Part shown: positions 47,732 through 58,920 of the stretch, piece by piece | How positions within the stretch are numbered: the first letter of the stretch is position 1 | Layout of the letters: each line of letters starts with the position of its first letter | Source of the DNA: Ilex aquifolium | Taxonomy: Eukaryota; Streptophyta; Magnoliopsida; Aquifoliales; Aquifoliaceae | Direction of reading: 5' to 3' | DNA length: 64,000 bases | Assembly: GCA_951799425.1 (NCBI GenBank) | Contig: OX637396.1 | Coordinates: forward strand, 36,882,701 to 36,946,700 | Position numbers and translations under genes: made by a program | The notes under the pieces: generated by a model | Database searches by the model: none | Told to the model about the DNA's origin: nothing | Seen by the model: only the letters and a program-made list of their open reading frames with translations

Positions 47732-50213
47732 TTGAGCCCAGTGAGTGTACCAAGCAGAGAGAACACCCCCGAGGATCATCTTGTCCCCGAGGACATGACT
47801 AAACGTCGTCCCAAGAAGGTCCCCGAGGCAGACGAGGCTGGTTCCTCTCGGCCTCGCAAGTACACCGTAGAGGGCAAGCAGCAAATAGTAAATTTTAGGA
47901 CCCACTACTCCATTCCCCCCGAGGTCACAATAGATAAGTTTGACCCAAAAAAACACAAGGTAGACGTCGGCACCGAGGCTGAGATGCCCTTCTATACGAA
48001 GGCCATAATGGAGGGCGGAGTTAGGTTCCCTCTCCACCCTATCCTCCTCCGTTTCCTCCACCGCTTTCGACTCTTCCCGGGGCAGTGTTGCCTTAACACC
48101 TTTAGGATCATCATGGGTGTCATTGCCTTGAACGAGCGTCATGACCTTCACCTCGGCTTGGACGACATTCTCTTCTGTTATGCCTTGGTGAGGGTCATGC
48201 CCCAACAAATGTACTACCTCAAGGCTCGGGATACCACCATGTACCTTGTCACCCACCTTCCAGATTCCGACAAAGGGTACAAGGATGACCTCCTCATCTT
48301 CGGTGGTCAATGGGAGAAAGGGCCTGGTCCAGAATACGCCGCTGACTTGTGGTGTCCCAAGCAGTGGAGGACTACGAGTACGTCGGCCCTTCTCTTGTCT
48401 ACTTTTCTGCTTTTCCTCCAATGTCCTTCGGCTGATGATTGTTTTGTTTGCAGGGATCCCCGACTCCGAGACAGCTGCTCTTCCTCGGAACCAAGTGAAC
48501 ATCGGTGACATCAGCTTCGTCTGGAACTTCTTGGGGAACAAGGGCCTGGGTCGTGCTGCCCATCTCCTCCTTGACTACACCCCGGGGTACAAGAAGTTTA
48601 GCCAAACACCTCACAACTACGATCCCTTGGCAGAAGAGGAGCCCACTGAGGCGAACTTGGAGAACGACCCCGACAGGGCCACTGAAGCCGAGGTAGAGGG
48701 GGTCGCCGAGGGTACAGCTGCTGAGGAGGAAGACGAGGTCGTTGAGATAAGGGGTCCTGCTGCTACCACCGGTGCTGAGCCCAGCACGTCGGCGAGGGAG
48801 ACTTGGCCAAATTTCGAAGTTCTTGAGAGCTTGAACACAGAGGACGCTCTTGAAGTTGTGATGTCTGGTTATCGCTTGGACTTGAACTTGATTAAGAAAC
48901 GAGCCGCCCTCAAAGACAGTCGGGGCCGAGGAACTAGTTCCAATGAACCTCCCCCCCCACCGCCAAGAGGGACTCCACCAGTCGATCCTCCTCCACCACC
49001 GAGGGGGACTTCTCGTTCCAACCTTCCTCCTCCTCCTTCCCCTTCTGGACCTTCGGGGCGCGGACGGGGCCGAGAAAGAGACCCCCACCCAGAGGAGGAA
49101 AGGAGAGTGAAGCAGAAACATGATGTGGCCGGTCGGGGTAGGGGTACTCCCGCTCCTACTTCGTCATCATCAACTCCTGGCACAACTCCGCCTTCCCCTT
49201 CAGTGCCAATGACTCAAGCGGCGGAATGGCGTCCTCGGGTTCGGGATCGTGAAGGCAATCCGATCCGAGAGTCTGATTCAATCATCCATTCTCCTTACGT
49301 GGCCTATGCTGTGAGTGAGACCCTCCTCTTTCATGGCGACATGGAGGAGCACCGAGGCAGGCCACTGAATCAACTTCTTCGTAACATCATCCAGAATTCC
49401 TTGGTGGTGAGTGTCTAAGTCAATTTTCTCCTTTCACTTCCTTGTTTCATTAACTGTGCTGACTTCCCACCTTCTTTGCAGACTGCTCAGCAAGTCTCTG
49501 CTATTGCCGACCGCTTCTACTCCCAACGGGACGTGCTCCAGGACTCAGAGAAGCAAAAATCTGAGGCTCAGGCTGCTCTTGCAACGGCAAAGGAGGAAGT
49601 GGCAGCGAGAGACAAAACTTTGTCTTCTCAGTCTGCACAAATAGCTGCACTTCTGAAGGAGGCCGAGGGTGCCAAGGCCAAGCTTAAGAAAACCAATGCG
49701 TCCCTAGCCGATGCCGAGAAGAAAATCACGGAATCCACCAAGCAACTCTCGGCGGCGGAAGCCAAGGTGGCAGAGTCTGAGCAGACTTGTTCTGCACTCA
49801 CCCAGGAGCTGGACAAGGTCCGGGCAGCATTGGAAGCTGCTAACAAGACCCAGCAGGAGATCGTTGACCAGTGCGCCGACGACATCCTGGTGGCCTTCGA
49901 GGAGCAGAAGAAAGAGTTTTTCAAACTGGGCTGGGATGCGGGTCTGAGAGCCGCCGAGGTGCCTGAGGACTCTCCACTTTTTCAGGAACACAAGTACGTT
50001 CCTTCTGAGGAAATAGCAGCCGCCTCGGGGGAAGTTTCTGCCGACGGTGCAAATGTGGAGCAGACGGCTGCTAATCCCCCGGCACCTATTTCTGCCTCTG
50101 TGCCCCCCGCCGACGCCCCTGCTGCGGACACTCTATCTGCCAGCATCGATGAGCTCTTTGGAGACATAGGGGGCAACATCGGTGGAGAAGTGACTGAGCC
50201 CCCAGCGCAGTAG
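47732..50213 (+). CDS. Antisense gene carried by the Tat element, three coding blocks
   Basis: On the strand opposite to gag-pol, between pol and the 3' LTR. Coding blocks at about 47732-48377, 48454-49406 and 49482-50213 are separated by short gaps (76 and 75 bases) with GT...TTTGCAG borders, so ordinary splicing is expected. Block 1 has FRLFPGQCCLNTFRIIMGVI and a tail resembling the 'putative gypsy type transposon' (Transposase_28) proteins of plants. Block 2 is acidic, then Pro/Arg/Gly-rich (PPPPPPRGTP) with an RGRGRERD segment. Block 3 is a long Ala/Lys/Glu coiled coil. Extra antisense ORFs are known in Tat-lineage elements; their function is unknown. A TATA box lies 310 bp upstream. The convergent end is about 390 bp from the end of pol. 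Confidence 0.8.
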
Positions 50214-50607
50214 TTTAGGCTTTTTCCCTCGTTTATGTAACTTTTTATTTTCAACCTGTAGCTCGGGGGACGCAAAGCCCCATTTTGGAAATGAAATTTG
50301 AACTTTGTTTTCCTACATACTTTTTCCAATGTACTCCTCTTGTGAACTCCAGGGATACACACACTAAGTACTTTATTTAAGCAAGAAGTGTCGGGTGTTT
50401 CTTCCCATCGGGGTTTGATTTTCTTCCATTGGGCACCTGCTCGGGTACCACCCCGACGCGTCTGTCACTCGGGGTAACGTTCCCCTCGGGGCCATGTCCC
50501 CCTCGGGAAACTTTTACTTGTTTGTTTGTTTGGAGACAGGGATTCGGGACTCCGTACCCTCGGGGTTATGCATTTTCCAGGAAAATGATTACTATAAGAC
50601 TCGAACA

Positions 50608-53600
50608 TCAAAAGAAATACTTTTTCAAATTCATTACATTCCATGGTCTTTTTACATTGTTTCCTTCCATGTCTTGCAACTCATACGAGCCGGAGCTTCC
50701 TGCTGACGTGACCTTGTATGGACCCTCCCAGTTTGGCCCCAGCTTGCCATCCGCCGGGTCTCGGGTGTTTGCCACCACCCTCCTGAGCACAAGGTCACCT
50801 ACTTTGAATTCCCGAGTCTTGACCTTTCTATTATAGAGCCTGGACACCCCTTCCTGGTATTTGGCCAGCTTCAAGGCTGCCATTTCCCTCTTCTCCTCCA
50901 CGAGGTCTACATCCAGGCCGAGTTGGCGGTCGTTGTCTCCTGTGTCAAAGGCCAATGTCCTTATAGTGGGAAGACCCACTTCAAGAGGGATGACTGCTTC
51001 AACCCCGTATGCGAGGGCATATGGCGTCTCCCCTGTTGACCTGCGAGGGGTGGTTCTGTACGTCCATAGGACGTTGAGGAGCTCCTCCACCCACTTTCCC
51101 TTGGCTTTTTCCAGCCTTTTCTTGATACTATTGACAATGGCTTTGTTCGAGGACTCGGCTTGTCCGTTTCCTTGAGGGTACGCGGGAGTAGAATAATAGT
51201 TTCGAATTTTGAGGTGCTCACAAAAGGACTTGAAAGGTCCGCTGTTGAATTGCGTTCCGTTGTCAGACACAAGGGCGCGGGGGATCCCGAATCTTGTAAC
51301 TATGTTCTTCCACACAAACTTCTTGGTGTCCACATCCCTGATATGAGTCAGAGGCTCAGCCTTGACCCATTTTGTGAAGTAGTCAGTTCCCACTATCAGG
51401 AATCTTTTGTTGCCTGGGGCCTTAGGGAGGGGCCCAACCAAGTCAAGTCCCCACTGGGCGAACGGCCAGGGACAAGTCAATGGATGCAAGTCCCCGGCTG
51501 GCTGTCGAATAGCCGGGGCGAACCTCTGACATTGGTCACATTTTTGAACGTATGCCTGTGCATCCCTCTGCATTCGCGGCCACCAGTACCCCTGTGACAT
51601 GATGCGGTGGGCCATGGTTCGTCCTCCTGAGTGCCCCCCACATATGCCTTCATGTACCTCATATAAGAGTGGTTCAACCTCGTCTTCACGGACACAGAGT
51701 AAATACGGCCCGGAAAGCGACTTTCGATACAGCCTCTGATCCGGAGAAGCCCAGAACCTTGGGGCCTTCATCTTTATCTTCCTGGCTTCTTTTGGACACT
51801 CAGGGAGTATCTCGGAGAGGAGGAACCCAAGCAATGGATCCATCCAGCTAGGAGGCTTTTCCCCCTGCTCAATGACAGTCACCAAAGGAACTGGATCTAT
51901 GGCGGGACCCGGAAGGTACTCCACGGTGATTCTTCGCGTCGTGGTGGAGTCCAGGGCCGAGGCCAGACAAGCTAAGGCGTCGGCATGGGCATTCTCGGCC
52001 CGGGGTATCTGCTTGATTTCTCTTTTCTCAAATTTGTGGAACAAGGCCACGGCTTTGCGATAATAGGCCTTCATTCTAAAGTCCTTTGCTTCGAATTCTC
52101 CGCTGATCTGATTTACCACTAACATGGAGTCGCAATGGACTATCAGCCTTGCCGCCCCTGCAGCGTCGGCGAGTTTGAGCCCCGAAATTAGAGCCTCGTA
52201 CTCCGCTTCATTATTGGATGCCTTGAATCCTAGCCGGACAGCTTGTTCCGTGACTACTCCCTCCGGGGAGACCAGCAATGCTCCTATGAAGGAACCTCTG
52301 TTGTTGGAGGATCCGTCCACGAAGAGATTCCAGGAGGGTTCCTGCGATGGAGATGTAAGTTGCCTGACCGTGCCGGGGAGTTCCCCTCGAGGGGAAAGGA
52401 GTCTTTCCTTGGAGAATTCTGCTATGAAATCCGCTAACACTTGCCCTTTTATGGCAGTACGAGGTTCATAGCGGATATCATGTTCCCCCATCTCTACTGC
52501 CCACTTGGCGAGCCTCCCTGAAAGGTCGGCTTTTCTCAGTATAGCCTTCAGAGGTTGGTCCGTGCGGACCATGATTGGATGGGCCTGGAAGTAATGCCTC
52601 AGCTTCCTCGCAGCTGTGATTAATGCTAAAGCCAACTTCTCCAGTGGTAGGTACCTTGTCTCAGCGTCCAACAAGGCCTTACTTACGTAGTACACTGGCT
52701 TTTGCTCGCGTTCATGCTCGTGTACTAACACTCCACTAACTGCGAATTCTGACACCGCCAGGTAGAGGAATAGTGTTTCCCCTGTTATCGGGACAGACAG
52801 GGTTGGGATGACCCTAAGGTACTCCTTGATCCCTTCGAGTGCTTCTCCACATTTATCGTTCCAAGTCCCCTTCCCGGACCTTTTGATAGCATCGAAGAAG
52901 GGCTTGCATTTGTCTGACGACCGAGACATGAATCGGTTTAGGGCTGCCAACATCCCCGTGAGTCTTTGGACTTCCCGAACCGTCCGGGGGCTTTGAACGT
53001 CTAGGACGGCTTGTATTTGTTCTGGGTTGGCTTCGACTCCTCGCCGGCTCACCAAGTACCCTAGGAACTTCCCAGATCCAACTCCAAAGACGCATTTTGC
53101 CGCGTTCAGCTTCAAACCATACTTCCGCAGGGTGGAGAAGGTATCCTCCAGGTCCCTGATGTGATCATCCTTCCTTCGACTCTTCACCAGCATGTCGTCG
53201 ATGTAGACTTCCATCGTGTCCCCTATCTGCCTCTTGAACATCCGGTTCATAAGTCTCTGATAAGTGGTCCCAGCGTTCTTAAGGCCGAAAGGCATGACCT
53301 TGTAGCAATAAACTCCCATGGGAGTAATGAACGCGGTCTTCTCCTGGTCAGATAGATGGAGGGGGATCTGATGGTATCCTGCCCTGGCGTCCAGGAAAGC
53401 CATGCGCTGATGCCCTGCCGTGGCGTCCACCAGTTGATCCACCTTTAGGAGAGGGAAGTCGTCCTTGGGACAGGCTTTGTTCAGATCCGTGAAGTCTACG
53501 CACACGCGCCACTTCCCACCTTTCTTCTTAGCACACACGGTGTTGGACAGCCATTCCGGGAATTGAACTTCCCGGATGGTGTCGGCTTTCAGGAGCCTCT

Positions 53601-53871
53601 CCACCTCCTCGTTTACTGCTTGGGCATGATGCGGAGCCATGCGTCGTGGCTTCTGCTTTACCGGTTTGTGGGTGGGGTCAACATGGAGCTTGTGAGTGAT
53701 AACGTCGGGGCTTATCCCCTTCATCTCCATGGAATCCCATGCAAACACGTCTGCATTCTTTCTCAAAAAATCCGTCATCTCCCTTTGCTCAACATGGGAC
53801 ATGGTGGATCCGATCAAAAAGCATCTTTCCCCGTCTCCTTCAACCAAAGGTATCTTCAGGAGATCCTCCAT
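50608..53871 (-). CDS. Tat element Pol: RT, RNase H, second RNase H, integrase
   Basis: A frame of 1087 codons. Reverse transcriptase has WRVCVDFTDLNKACPKD, MPFGLKNAGTTYQRLMN and the catalytic YIDDMLVKS. The usual Ty3 RNase H follows (SEFAVSGVLVHEHEREQKPV). A second RNase H comes next (WNLFVDGSSNNRGSFIGALL, NNEAEYEALISGL, HCDSMLVVNQISG), a feature established for the plant Tat clade. Integrase has a zinc-binding HHCC region, the DDE core (GLDLVGPLPKAPG, VSDNGTQFNS) and FKVGDLVLRRV near the C-terminus. The frame is uninterrupted. Confidence 0.93.
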   Translation of the reverse strand: MEDLLKIPLVEGDGERCFLIGSTMSHVEQREMTDFLRKNADVFAWDSMEMKGISPDVITHKLHVDPTHKPVKQKPRRMAPHHAQAVNEEVERLLKADTIREVQFPEWLSNTVCAKKKGGKWRVCVDFTDLNKACPKDDFPLLKVDQLVDATAGHQRMAFLDARAGYHQIPLHLSDQEKTAFITPMGVYCYKVMPFGLKNAGTTYQRLMNRMFKRQIGDTMEVYIDDMLVKSRRKDDHIRDLEDTFSTLRKYGLKLNAAKCVFGVGSGKFLGYLVSRRGVEANPEQIQAVLDVQSPRTVREVQRLTGMLAALNRFMSRSSDKCKPFFDAIKRSGKGTWNDKCGEALEGIKEYLRVIPTLSVPITGETLFLYLAVSEFAVSGVLVHEHEREQKPVYYVSKALLDAETRYLPLEKLALALITAARKLRHYFQAHPIMVRTDQPLKAILRKADLSGRLAKWAVEMGEHDIRYEPRTAIKGQVLADFIAEFSKERLLSPRGELPGTVRQLTSPSQEPSWNLFVDGSSNNRGSFIGALLVSPEGVVTEQAVRLGFKASNNEAEYEALISGLKLADAAGAARLIVHCDSMLVVNQISGEFEAKDFRMKAYYRKAVALFHKFEKREIKQIPRAENAHADALACLASALDSTTTRRITVEYLPGPAIDPVPLVTVIEQGEKPPSWMDPLLGFLLSEILPECPKEARKIKMKAPRFWASPDQRLYRKSLSGPYLLCVREDEVEPLLYEVHEGICGGHSGGRTMAHRIMSQGYWWPRMQRDAQAYVQKCDQCQRFAPAIRQPAGDLHPLTCPWPFAQWGLDLVGPLPKAPGNKRFLIVGTDYFTKWVKAEPLTHIRDVDTKKFVWKNIVTRFGIPRALVSDNGTQFNSGPFKSFCEHLKIRNYYSTPAYPQGNGQAESSNKAIVNSIKKRLEKAKGKWVEELLNVLWTYRTTPRRSTGETPYALAYGVEAVIPLEVGLPTIRTLAFDTGDNDRQLGLDVDLVEEKREMAALKLAKYQEGVSRLYNRKVKTREFKVGDLVLRRVVANTRDPADGKLGPNWEGPYKVTSAGSSGSYELQDMEGNNVKRPWNVMNLKKYFF

Positions 53872-53931
53872 GGATCTGTCTGCCGGATCGATCCGCGGCT
53901 CGTCGACCCCGAGCCGCCCGGACTGTAATTG

Positions 53932-54798
53932 CTATTTGTTTAGCAGTTCTTCTGGGGGCCGCTCCTTTTCCTTGGAGGCGACTCCCGCCTTCACAGCGGA
54001 GTAAAAACATGTCTTGGCGGATGCCTGATCCCCACGGATTTCTTTTACCCCCTCTGGAGTTGGGAACTTTAACTTTTGGTGGTAGGTGGAATGCACCGCT
54101 CCTATTGCATGCAGCCAGGCGCGCCCCATGATTATGTTGTAAGGCGAATCAGAGTCTATCACCACAAATTCTGTGTTTATTGTAACTGGCCCTGTGACGA
54201 CGGGTAGCGTAATCTTGCCCAAGGGCAGGGCGTAAGAGCCATTAAATCCGACAAGGGGTGTATCCACTTTGACGAGATCCTGGGGGCCAAGTCCCATGCG
54301 CTTTAGAACTTCGTAATACATCACTTCAGAGGAACTCCCAGAGTCCACCAGGATTCTCTTGACATCGAAGGTGCCGACCCTTAGGGTGAGGACCAAGGCG
54401 TCCTCATGGGGCAGCACGACGCCAGTCAGGTCGTCATTAGAGAATGTGATGTCCTTGTTGCTTTCCCGGACCCTCTTGCTGGGTCGTTCCCCCTTCTCCT
54501 CGTCTAGCTTCCTTGTGAAAGTCACTCTCTTAAGATCCGATCTGAGGGTATTTGACGTTGGGCGATCCGTGGGACATACGTGGATGACATCGATGACATT
54601 GTCCTGAACGTTTACCTGACCATCGGCGACACGGGTCTCCTTTGGTGCCGCTTCCTCAATGTACTCCTTCAGGTGCCCCTCCTGTACCAACTTTTCTAAG
54701 AAGGACTTGTAAACCCTACAGTCCTCGGTGAGGTGTCCCACATCCTGGTGGTATGAGCACCTTACTTTCTGATTCCTGGTGGACGGGTCACCTAGCAT
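53932..54798 (-). CDS. Tat element Gag C-terminus and aspartic protease
   Basis: Begins with a knuckle-like motif (VRCSYHQDVGHLTEDCRVYK) typical of this lineage and continues to an aspartic protease with ILVDSGSSSEVMYYEVL and the downstream YNIIMGRAWLHAIGAV. This protease processes the polyprotein in related elements. Confidence 0.88.
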   Translation of the reverse strand: MLGDPSTRNQKVRCSYHQDVGHLTEDCRVYKSFLEKLVQEGHLKEYIEEAAPKETRVADGQVNVQDNVIDVIHVCPTDRPTSNTLRSDLKRVTFTRKLDEEKGERPSKRVRESNKDITFSNDDLTGVVLPHEDALVLTLRVGTFDVKRILVDSGSSSEVMYYEVLKRMGLGPQDLVKVDTPLVGFNGSYALPLGKITLPVVTGPVTINTEFVVIDSDSPYNIIMGRAWLHAIGAVHSTYHQKLKFPTPEGVKEIRGDQASAKTCFYSAVKAGVASKEKERPPEELLNK

Positions 54799-54858
54799 CT
54801 TAGGCGGCCACTTAAAGAAGGGCTCCCTCTTAATCTTGTTGAGCAGCCTGTAAATGGG

Positions 54859-56202
54859 CTACCTGAACACGGTTTGGACCCCTTTGAAGGAGCCACTAGA
54901 TGAGGGCATCAATCCCTTTCGGGGGAGGTCCCCTTTCTCAACTTCTCTTCTCCTTGGGGCCAAGAGTTTTCCTTTGCCCCCCAGCATTTCGTCTTCCACT
55001 CTGGAGTACTTATTTATCCGGACCATCAACTCCCCCATGCCAGTAGGCGTCCTCTTTGTCAAGGATCTATAGAGGTCGGTGTCCCTCGAGAGGCCAAGTC
55101 TGAAGGAGGCAGCCGCCATGACTTCGGAGCACCCCTCTACCTCGTTGACTTCCTCCCAATAGCGGGTAGCATATTGGCGGAGAGTCTCTCCTTCCTTTCG
55201 TCTCAAAGTTAACAACGACCCGACATCTTTCGGGCGTTTACTCCCTGTAATGAACCGAGCCAAGAATTGCTTGGTTAACTCCTTCCAAGACCCTATACTG
55301 CCGGGTGGAAGGGTCTCAAACCACTTCATAGCAGAGTCGCCTAGACTCATCGAAAATACCCGACACAGCAATCGGTGGTCCGAATGGTAAAGAGACATCA
55401 TTTGCTTGTACTGCCTTAAATGAGCTTCGGGGTCTGATCGCCCGTCATAAACTTTAAACCTTGGCACGACAAACTTCTTTGATACCTCCATATTCGCGAT
55501 AGCCTCGGTGAAGGGCGACTGAATGACCTCGTCATCCGCGTCTTCTTCTATCATGGTGTTGCCCCTTCGGGTGGAGTTCAAATGTACCCGGAGATCCTCT
55601 TGGCACCGAGATCTTACTTCTTGCTCATCCCGGCGTCTGATGGGACGTCCTGACCTATTGTTCCTTACAGAGAGTGTAGACCCCTCCTCGGATTCCTCCA
55701 CGCCTCCTCTCCCGGAGAGTCTCCGACGGAGGTCGTTCCACGCCAATGACTTTGTCTTCTTGGCTGGAACCTCCGGGAGCTCCCTCCTGGCCCTCGGGCG
55801 CTTAGAAGCCTTGGAGCTATTCGAACCACCGCTGAGGCGATCTCTGAGGTCTCGAGCCTTCATTCCCTTGACAGGGGGCTCGTGTGATTGCCTCTGGTCT
55901 CGAGATCCTCCGCCGGAAAGTGTGAACTCATTGAGCCGGTTCAGGACATTGACGTTGTCCTCTTCCAACTGTCTCAGGCGATCCCCGAACTGGTCCTCTA
56001 TCACTTCAGCAAGTTGCCGTGCCAACGGGGCTGCCTTTCCAGAGCCAACACCCATGTTGGTCTGGTGGGTCGGTCCTTTGGAGTGAACAGAACACTCCCT
56101 ATTCACGCTTTCCACGCGATCCTTCGTTCTTGACATGGATGGGGCTGTTAACTCAACGTTCCTTTGCTGAGTGCTCTTTCCCTTTTGACGAGTATTCACC
56201 AT
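54859..56202 (-). CDS. Tat element Gag
   Basis: Start chosen at MVNTRQKGKSTQQRNVELTA, 49 bp inside the 5' LTR; an upstream in-LTR ATG is unlikely to be used. A basic, Ser-rich N-terminal half is followed by the retrotransposon gag core (VPRFKVYDGRSDPEAHLRQY, LGDSAMKWFETLPPGSIGSW, FLARFITGSKRPKDVGSL, RRKEGETLRQYATRYW) near residues 265-375. It forms the capsid and nucleocapsid of the virus-like particle in this family. Confidence 0.88.
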   Translation of the reverse strand: MVNTRQKGKSTQQRNVELTAPSMSRTKDRVESVNRECSVHSKGPTHQTNMGVGSGKAAPLARQLAEVIEDQFGDRLRQLEEDNVNVLNRLNEFTLSGGGSRDQRQSHEPPVKGMKARDLRDRLSGGSNSSKASKRPRARRELPEVPAKKTKSLAWNDLRRRLSGRGGVEESEEGSTLSVRNNRSGRPIRRRDEQEVRSRCQEDLRVHLNSTRRGNTMIEEDADDEVIQSPFTEAIANMEVSKKFVVPRFKVYDGRSDPEAHLRQYKQMMSLYHSDHRLLCRVFSMSLGDSAMKWFETLPPGSIGSWKELTKQFLARFITGSKRPKDVGSLLTLRRKEGETLRQYATRYWEEVNEVEGCSEVMAAASFRLGLSRDTDLYRSLTKRTPTGMGELMVRINKYSRVEDEMLGGKGKLLAPRRREVEKGDLPRKGLMPSSSGSFKGVQTVFR

Positions 56203-56251
56203 GGTCACTGATCTTCGGGAAATATGATCTTTCCCACAGACGGCGCCAGAT

Positions 56252-57361
56252 TGTGCGTACAGATTTTTACACAATATAAATGTTCGAGTAGAAGCAGGAC
56301 TAGGGCGAACTCGTCTTGACCGTTGACGTCGAATCCTAGCGGTGAAGTGGATTGGCGTGACGTAGGCCAAAAGGAACTGGTTGGATTGACGGTGGCTCCT
56401 CCTTGTGGAACGGTTGAACTAAGCCTCACAAACGGTGTTGGACTCCGGCTTCCCCTGGACACGAAAAGAAGAGTTAGAAGGGCGCCGGAGTGTCTCCGGC
56501 GTTTCCCCTCCGACGGACAAGTCAGTAGTCGTTTTTTTAGAGGGAGAGTATTCGGAGCACACTTGTTTGCATGTGTTGCGTACCTTCGATTTGCCTCTCA
56601 GAGGGCTATTTATACCTTTGTTGGTAGTAATCATTGCAGGCTAGTGCACAGTAGGAGATGTCAGTCATGGGGAAGAGTTTTTCCCCTTTTGCAGAGATAT
56701 TTGAAGGCTCTTAACTGCTCGGAGTCCCGACCAATCAATGCCCCTTCCCTCGGGCGCCCGAGCAATAAATGCTCTTATCCCTATGCAAATGTATTGAATG
56801 CTTGATCTTTGTAGCACTTAATGCGCCCCTTTCCGGGCTATCCCAGTCATCAAGGACATCCCATCATACTGAATGTTTATTAAATGATCCCCTGTATACC
56901 CGGACAATGACTGGGACCTTTGTGTAAAGCTATGTACTGCTCTGCTCACAGTACTACATGTCCTTACCCCCTTGGTTGCCAACTCTGCTTACCCTGCCTG
57001 CCTTACTGAGTTGACGGAAAGGACAAGCCAGTGACTCCTTCCTCACCTTAGTTTCCATAAGCCGGAGACGTCGGGGAGCTTTCGGAGCCGAGATGACGTG
57101 TACCGCGCCCTCATATCCCGAGAAGACATAGGCACCGAGGACACGTGTGAGATGAGGCAGCACCGAGGTTCATTGAGTGCCGAGATTACGTGTCATCAAT
57201 CTAAACCACCAGTGGTATCCGGACGCCGAGGACACGTGTCACCATTCTAGTACCGGGATCACACGACGCCGAGGACGTGTGTCATGACATCAGTTGTCGG
57301 AGCACAGTGATCTCCCGAGAACACGTGTTACCATCTGCTGAACCCACAGAATGTCCCATCA
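56252..57361 (-). repeat. 5' LTR of the Tat element
   Basis: Partner of 46137-47246 with the same length and no difference seen. The sense TATA-like box is at 56606-56614, and G-boxes are at 57142, 57233 and 57332, upstream of it in the direction of gag-pol transcription. Confidence 0.95.
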
Positions 57362-57366
57362 ACCAC

Positions 57367-58094
57367 GATTTTCAAAAGCTATAAATTATGCTTAGTAATG
57401 AAAAAAAAAAGATTGTCGCGAGACTAATTTCAGTGGCATAAATTTATTGAAGTTGGTACTATTTAATTATCTGGCTTTTTTATATTTCAGTTGGAGAAAA
57501 ATACTTTTTTCTTCCCTTCTATGAACCATGTTTTAGTGTGCAATTTCACATCCTTCTTGTAAGTTTATTATGAGAATTATGTAGCTGCAAAGACATTAAA
57601 CATTGTATTGTTTGTAATATAAAAAAAACTAACCATTATACCAAGTGATTCTCATACCAAAAACAGAAGGATGTGAATGATTGGAATACTACTCTAAAAG
57701 TTAAGGAACTAATGGCTACTTTCCAGTGATAAACAGTTTATTGGGTAAATGTATCCTACTCCTACACCTACCTTACAAGGGATAAAAAACTTGGGGAAAA
57801 TGAAAGGCCCCCAAACCTACTCGCGGAACTGATGGAATTTATCGAAAGAAAGAAAAGTTGTGCAGAGGTGGTGGTGGTTGTGGCATAGATGGTGGTGGGG
57901 GGACGACAATGGTGGTGGTGGTGGTGAGATGGTGATGGTGGCGGCAGTGATGGTGGGACCGTGGTGGTGATGGTGAAATGTTTTATAGAGAAGTACACGT
58001 TATTTTTTTTTAGCTTTACTGACTTATTTAAATGGCAAAACTATTTTTGACTTATTTGAAAATAATTAAAATAAGTCGTTCTAAACATTATTAA
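57367..58094. other. Intergenic, with a GGT/GAT repeat
   Basis: No gene recognised. At about 57868-57975 there is a GGTGGTGAT-type imperfect trinucleotide repeat, which on the minus strand gives a His/Thr/Pro-rich chance frame. Confidence 0.5.
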
Positions 58095-58683
58095 TGAGCC
58101 CAGATTTTACTGGGTTAGACCCAATTAATCGAGTAAGCCCAAATCAGTTAAATAGCAGGTCAAACCCAGTCTGTGGATTCGACCCAGTTCAAAGTCCAAG
58201 GGATCCAAGAAGATTAACACACGTGCGGAGTAATTATCGGGATACACACTCTCGAAAATCAAGACAATATCTAATTGTACTTACCTTTTGTAGTCATCCT
58301 CCCCGAAGGACTAGTGCCTTTACACTCACGTCACCGCCTCAACTAAGACTCTGTCTCTATAAATTGTAAGCTCTTTCTACACGAGATAGCTCATCTCTAC
58401 ACACTCTACACATAACTTTTCTCTCTCTTAAGCTATCATACCTCTCTCGAAGCTAACCTTTGCTTCTCTATCTCTCTCACATTACTTTATTAATAAAGGT
58501 TCTCCGGCCACCATTGTCGTTTCTCGGAGTTTAGTAGGTCACTCTGACCGAACCATTATATATTTGTGTGTGGACCCAATATTTACCTTTTTGCCATTGA
58601 TTGCTTTATTAATTATTTCATTAACTCTCCTACATCATACACTCGACTGTTGATTGTACATAAGTCTATTTTGTGCATCATCA
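58095..58683 (+). mobile_element. Solo LTR (Gypsy-like), copy 1
   Basis: Runs TGAGCCCAGATT to TTGTGCATCATCA, flanked by ATTAA (58090-58094) and ATTAC (58684-58688), four of five matching. Inside are CTATAAATTGTAAGCTC (TATA-like), a CT-rich leader and GGTCACTCTGACCGAACCA. No internal retrotransposon sequence remains, so this is most likely the product of LTR-LTR recombination. An old copy. Confidence 0.65.
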
Positions 58684-58920
58684 ATTACTTTTTTTTTTTT
58701 AAAGTGTTTATGAGAAGTCATAAGTTTTAGAATAACTTTTGAAAAGTCACCCCAAACATGCCTATTTTCTCTATTAAATTTGGGAAGTTAATATTAGCAG
58801 TCAGATTAACATTAAAGTAAAATTTAAAACGATTTCAACCGTAAAAAGTAAAAGTCATTTTTTTATGTCTTCAATTTTTGTACTTTATAGATGAGTATAA
58901 CAATCTTATCCTACAAAAGT

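Larger units (their letters stand above)
46137..57361 (-). mobile_element. Ty3/Gypsy retrotransposon, Tat type, very young, with an antisense gene
   Basis: 11,225 bp. LTRs at 56252-57361 (5' LTR for this strand) and 46137-47246 (3' LTR) are each 1110 bp, run at a constant offset of 10,115 with no difference seen where compared, and are flanked by the perfect duplication ACCAC (46132-46136, 57362-57366). Beside the 5' LTR lies TCTGGCGCCGTCTGTGGG; beside the 3' LTR lies a polypurine tract (GGGCTGGGGGGCAGT on the minus strand). Gag, protease, reverse transcriptase, RNase H, a second RNase H and integrase are all present in three long frames with perhaps two interruptions, some of which may be the family's normal read-through. 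Near-identical LTRs mean insertion very recently on an evolutionary scale. Confidence 0.95.

Noticed and set aside
47471-48541. 356-codon minus-strand frame
   Set aside because: It is the mirror of the first blocks of the antisense gene on the plus strand. It shows no conserved motifs and lies outside the gag-pol order.
49476-50213. Stand-alone coiled-coil host gene
   Set aside because: It begins right after an acceptor-like site, continues the frame logic of the preceding block and lies inside the Tat element, so it was placed as the last block of the antisense gene.
57768-57998. His-rich 76-codon frame
   Set aside because: It comes from a GGT/GAT trinucleotide repeat, with no upstream signals or conservation evident.
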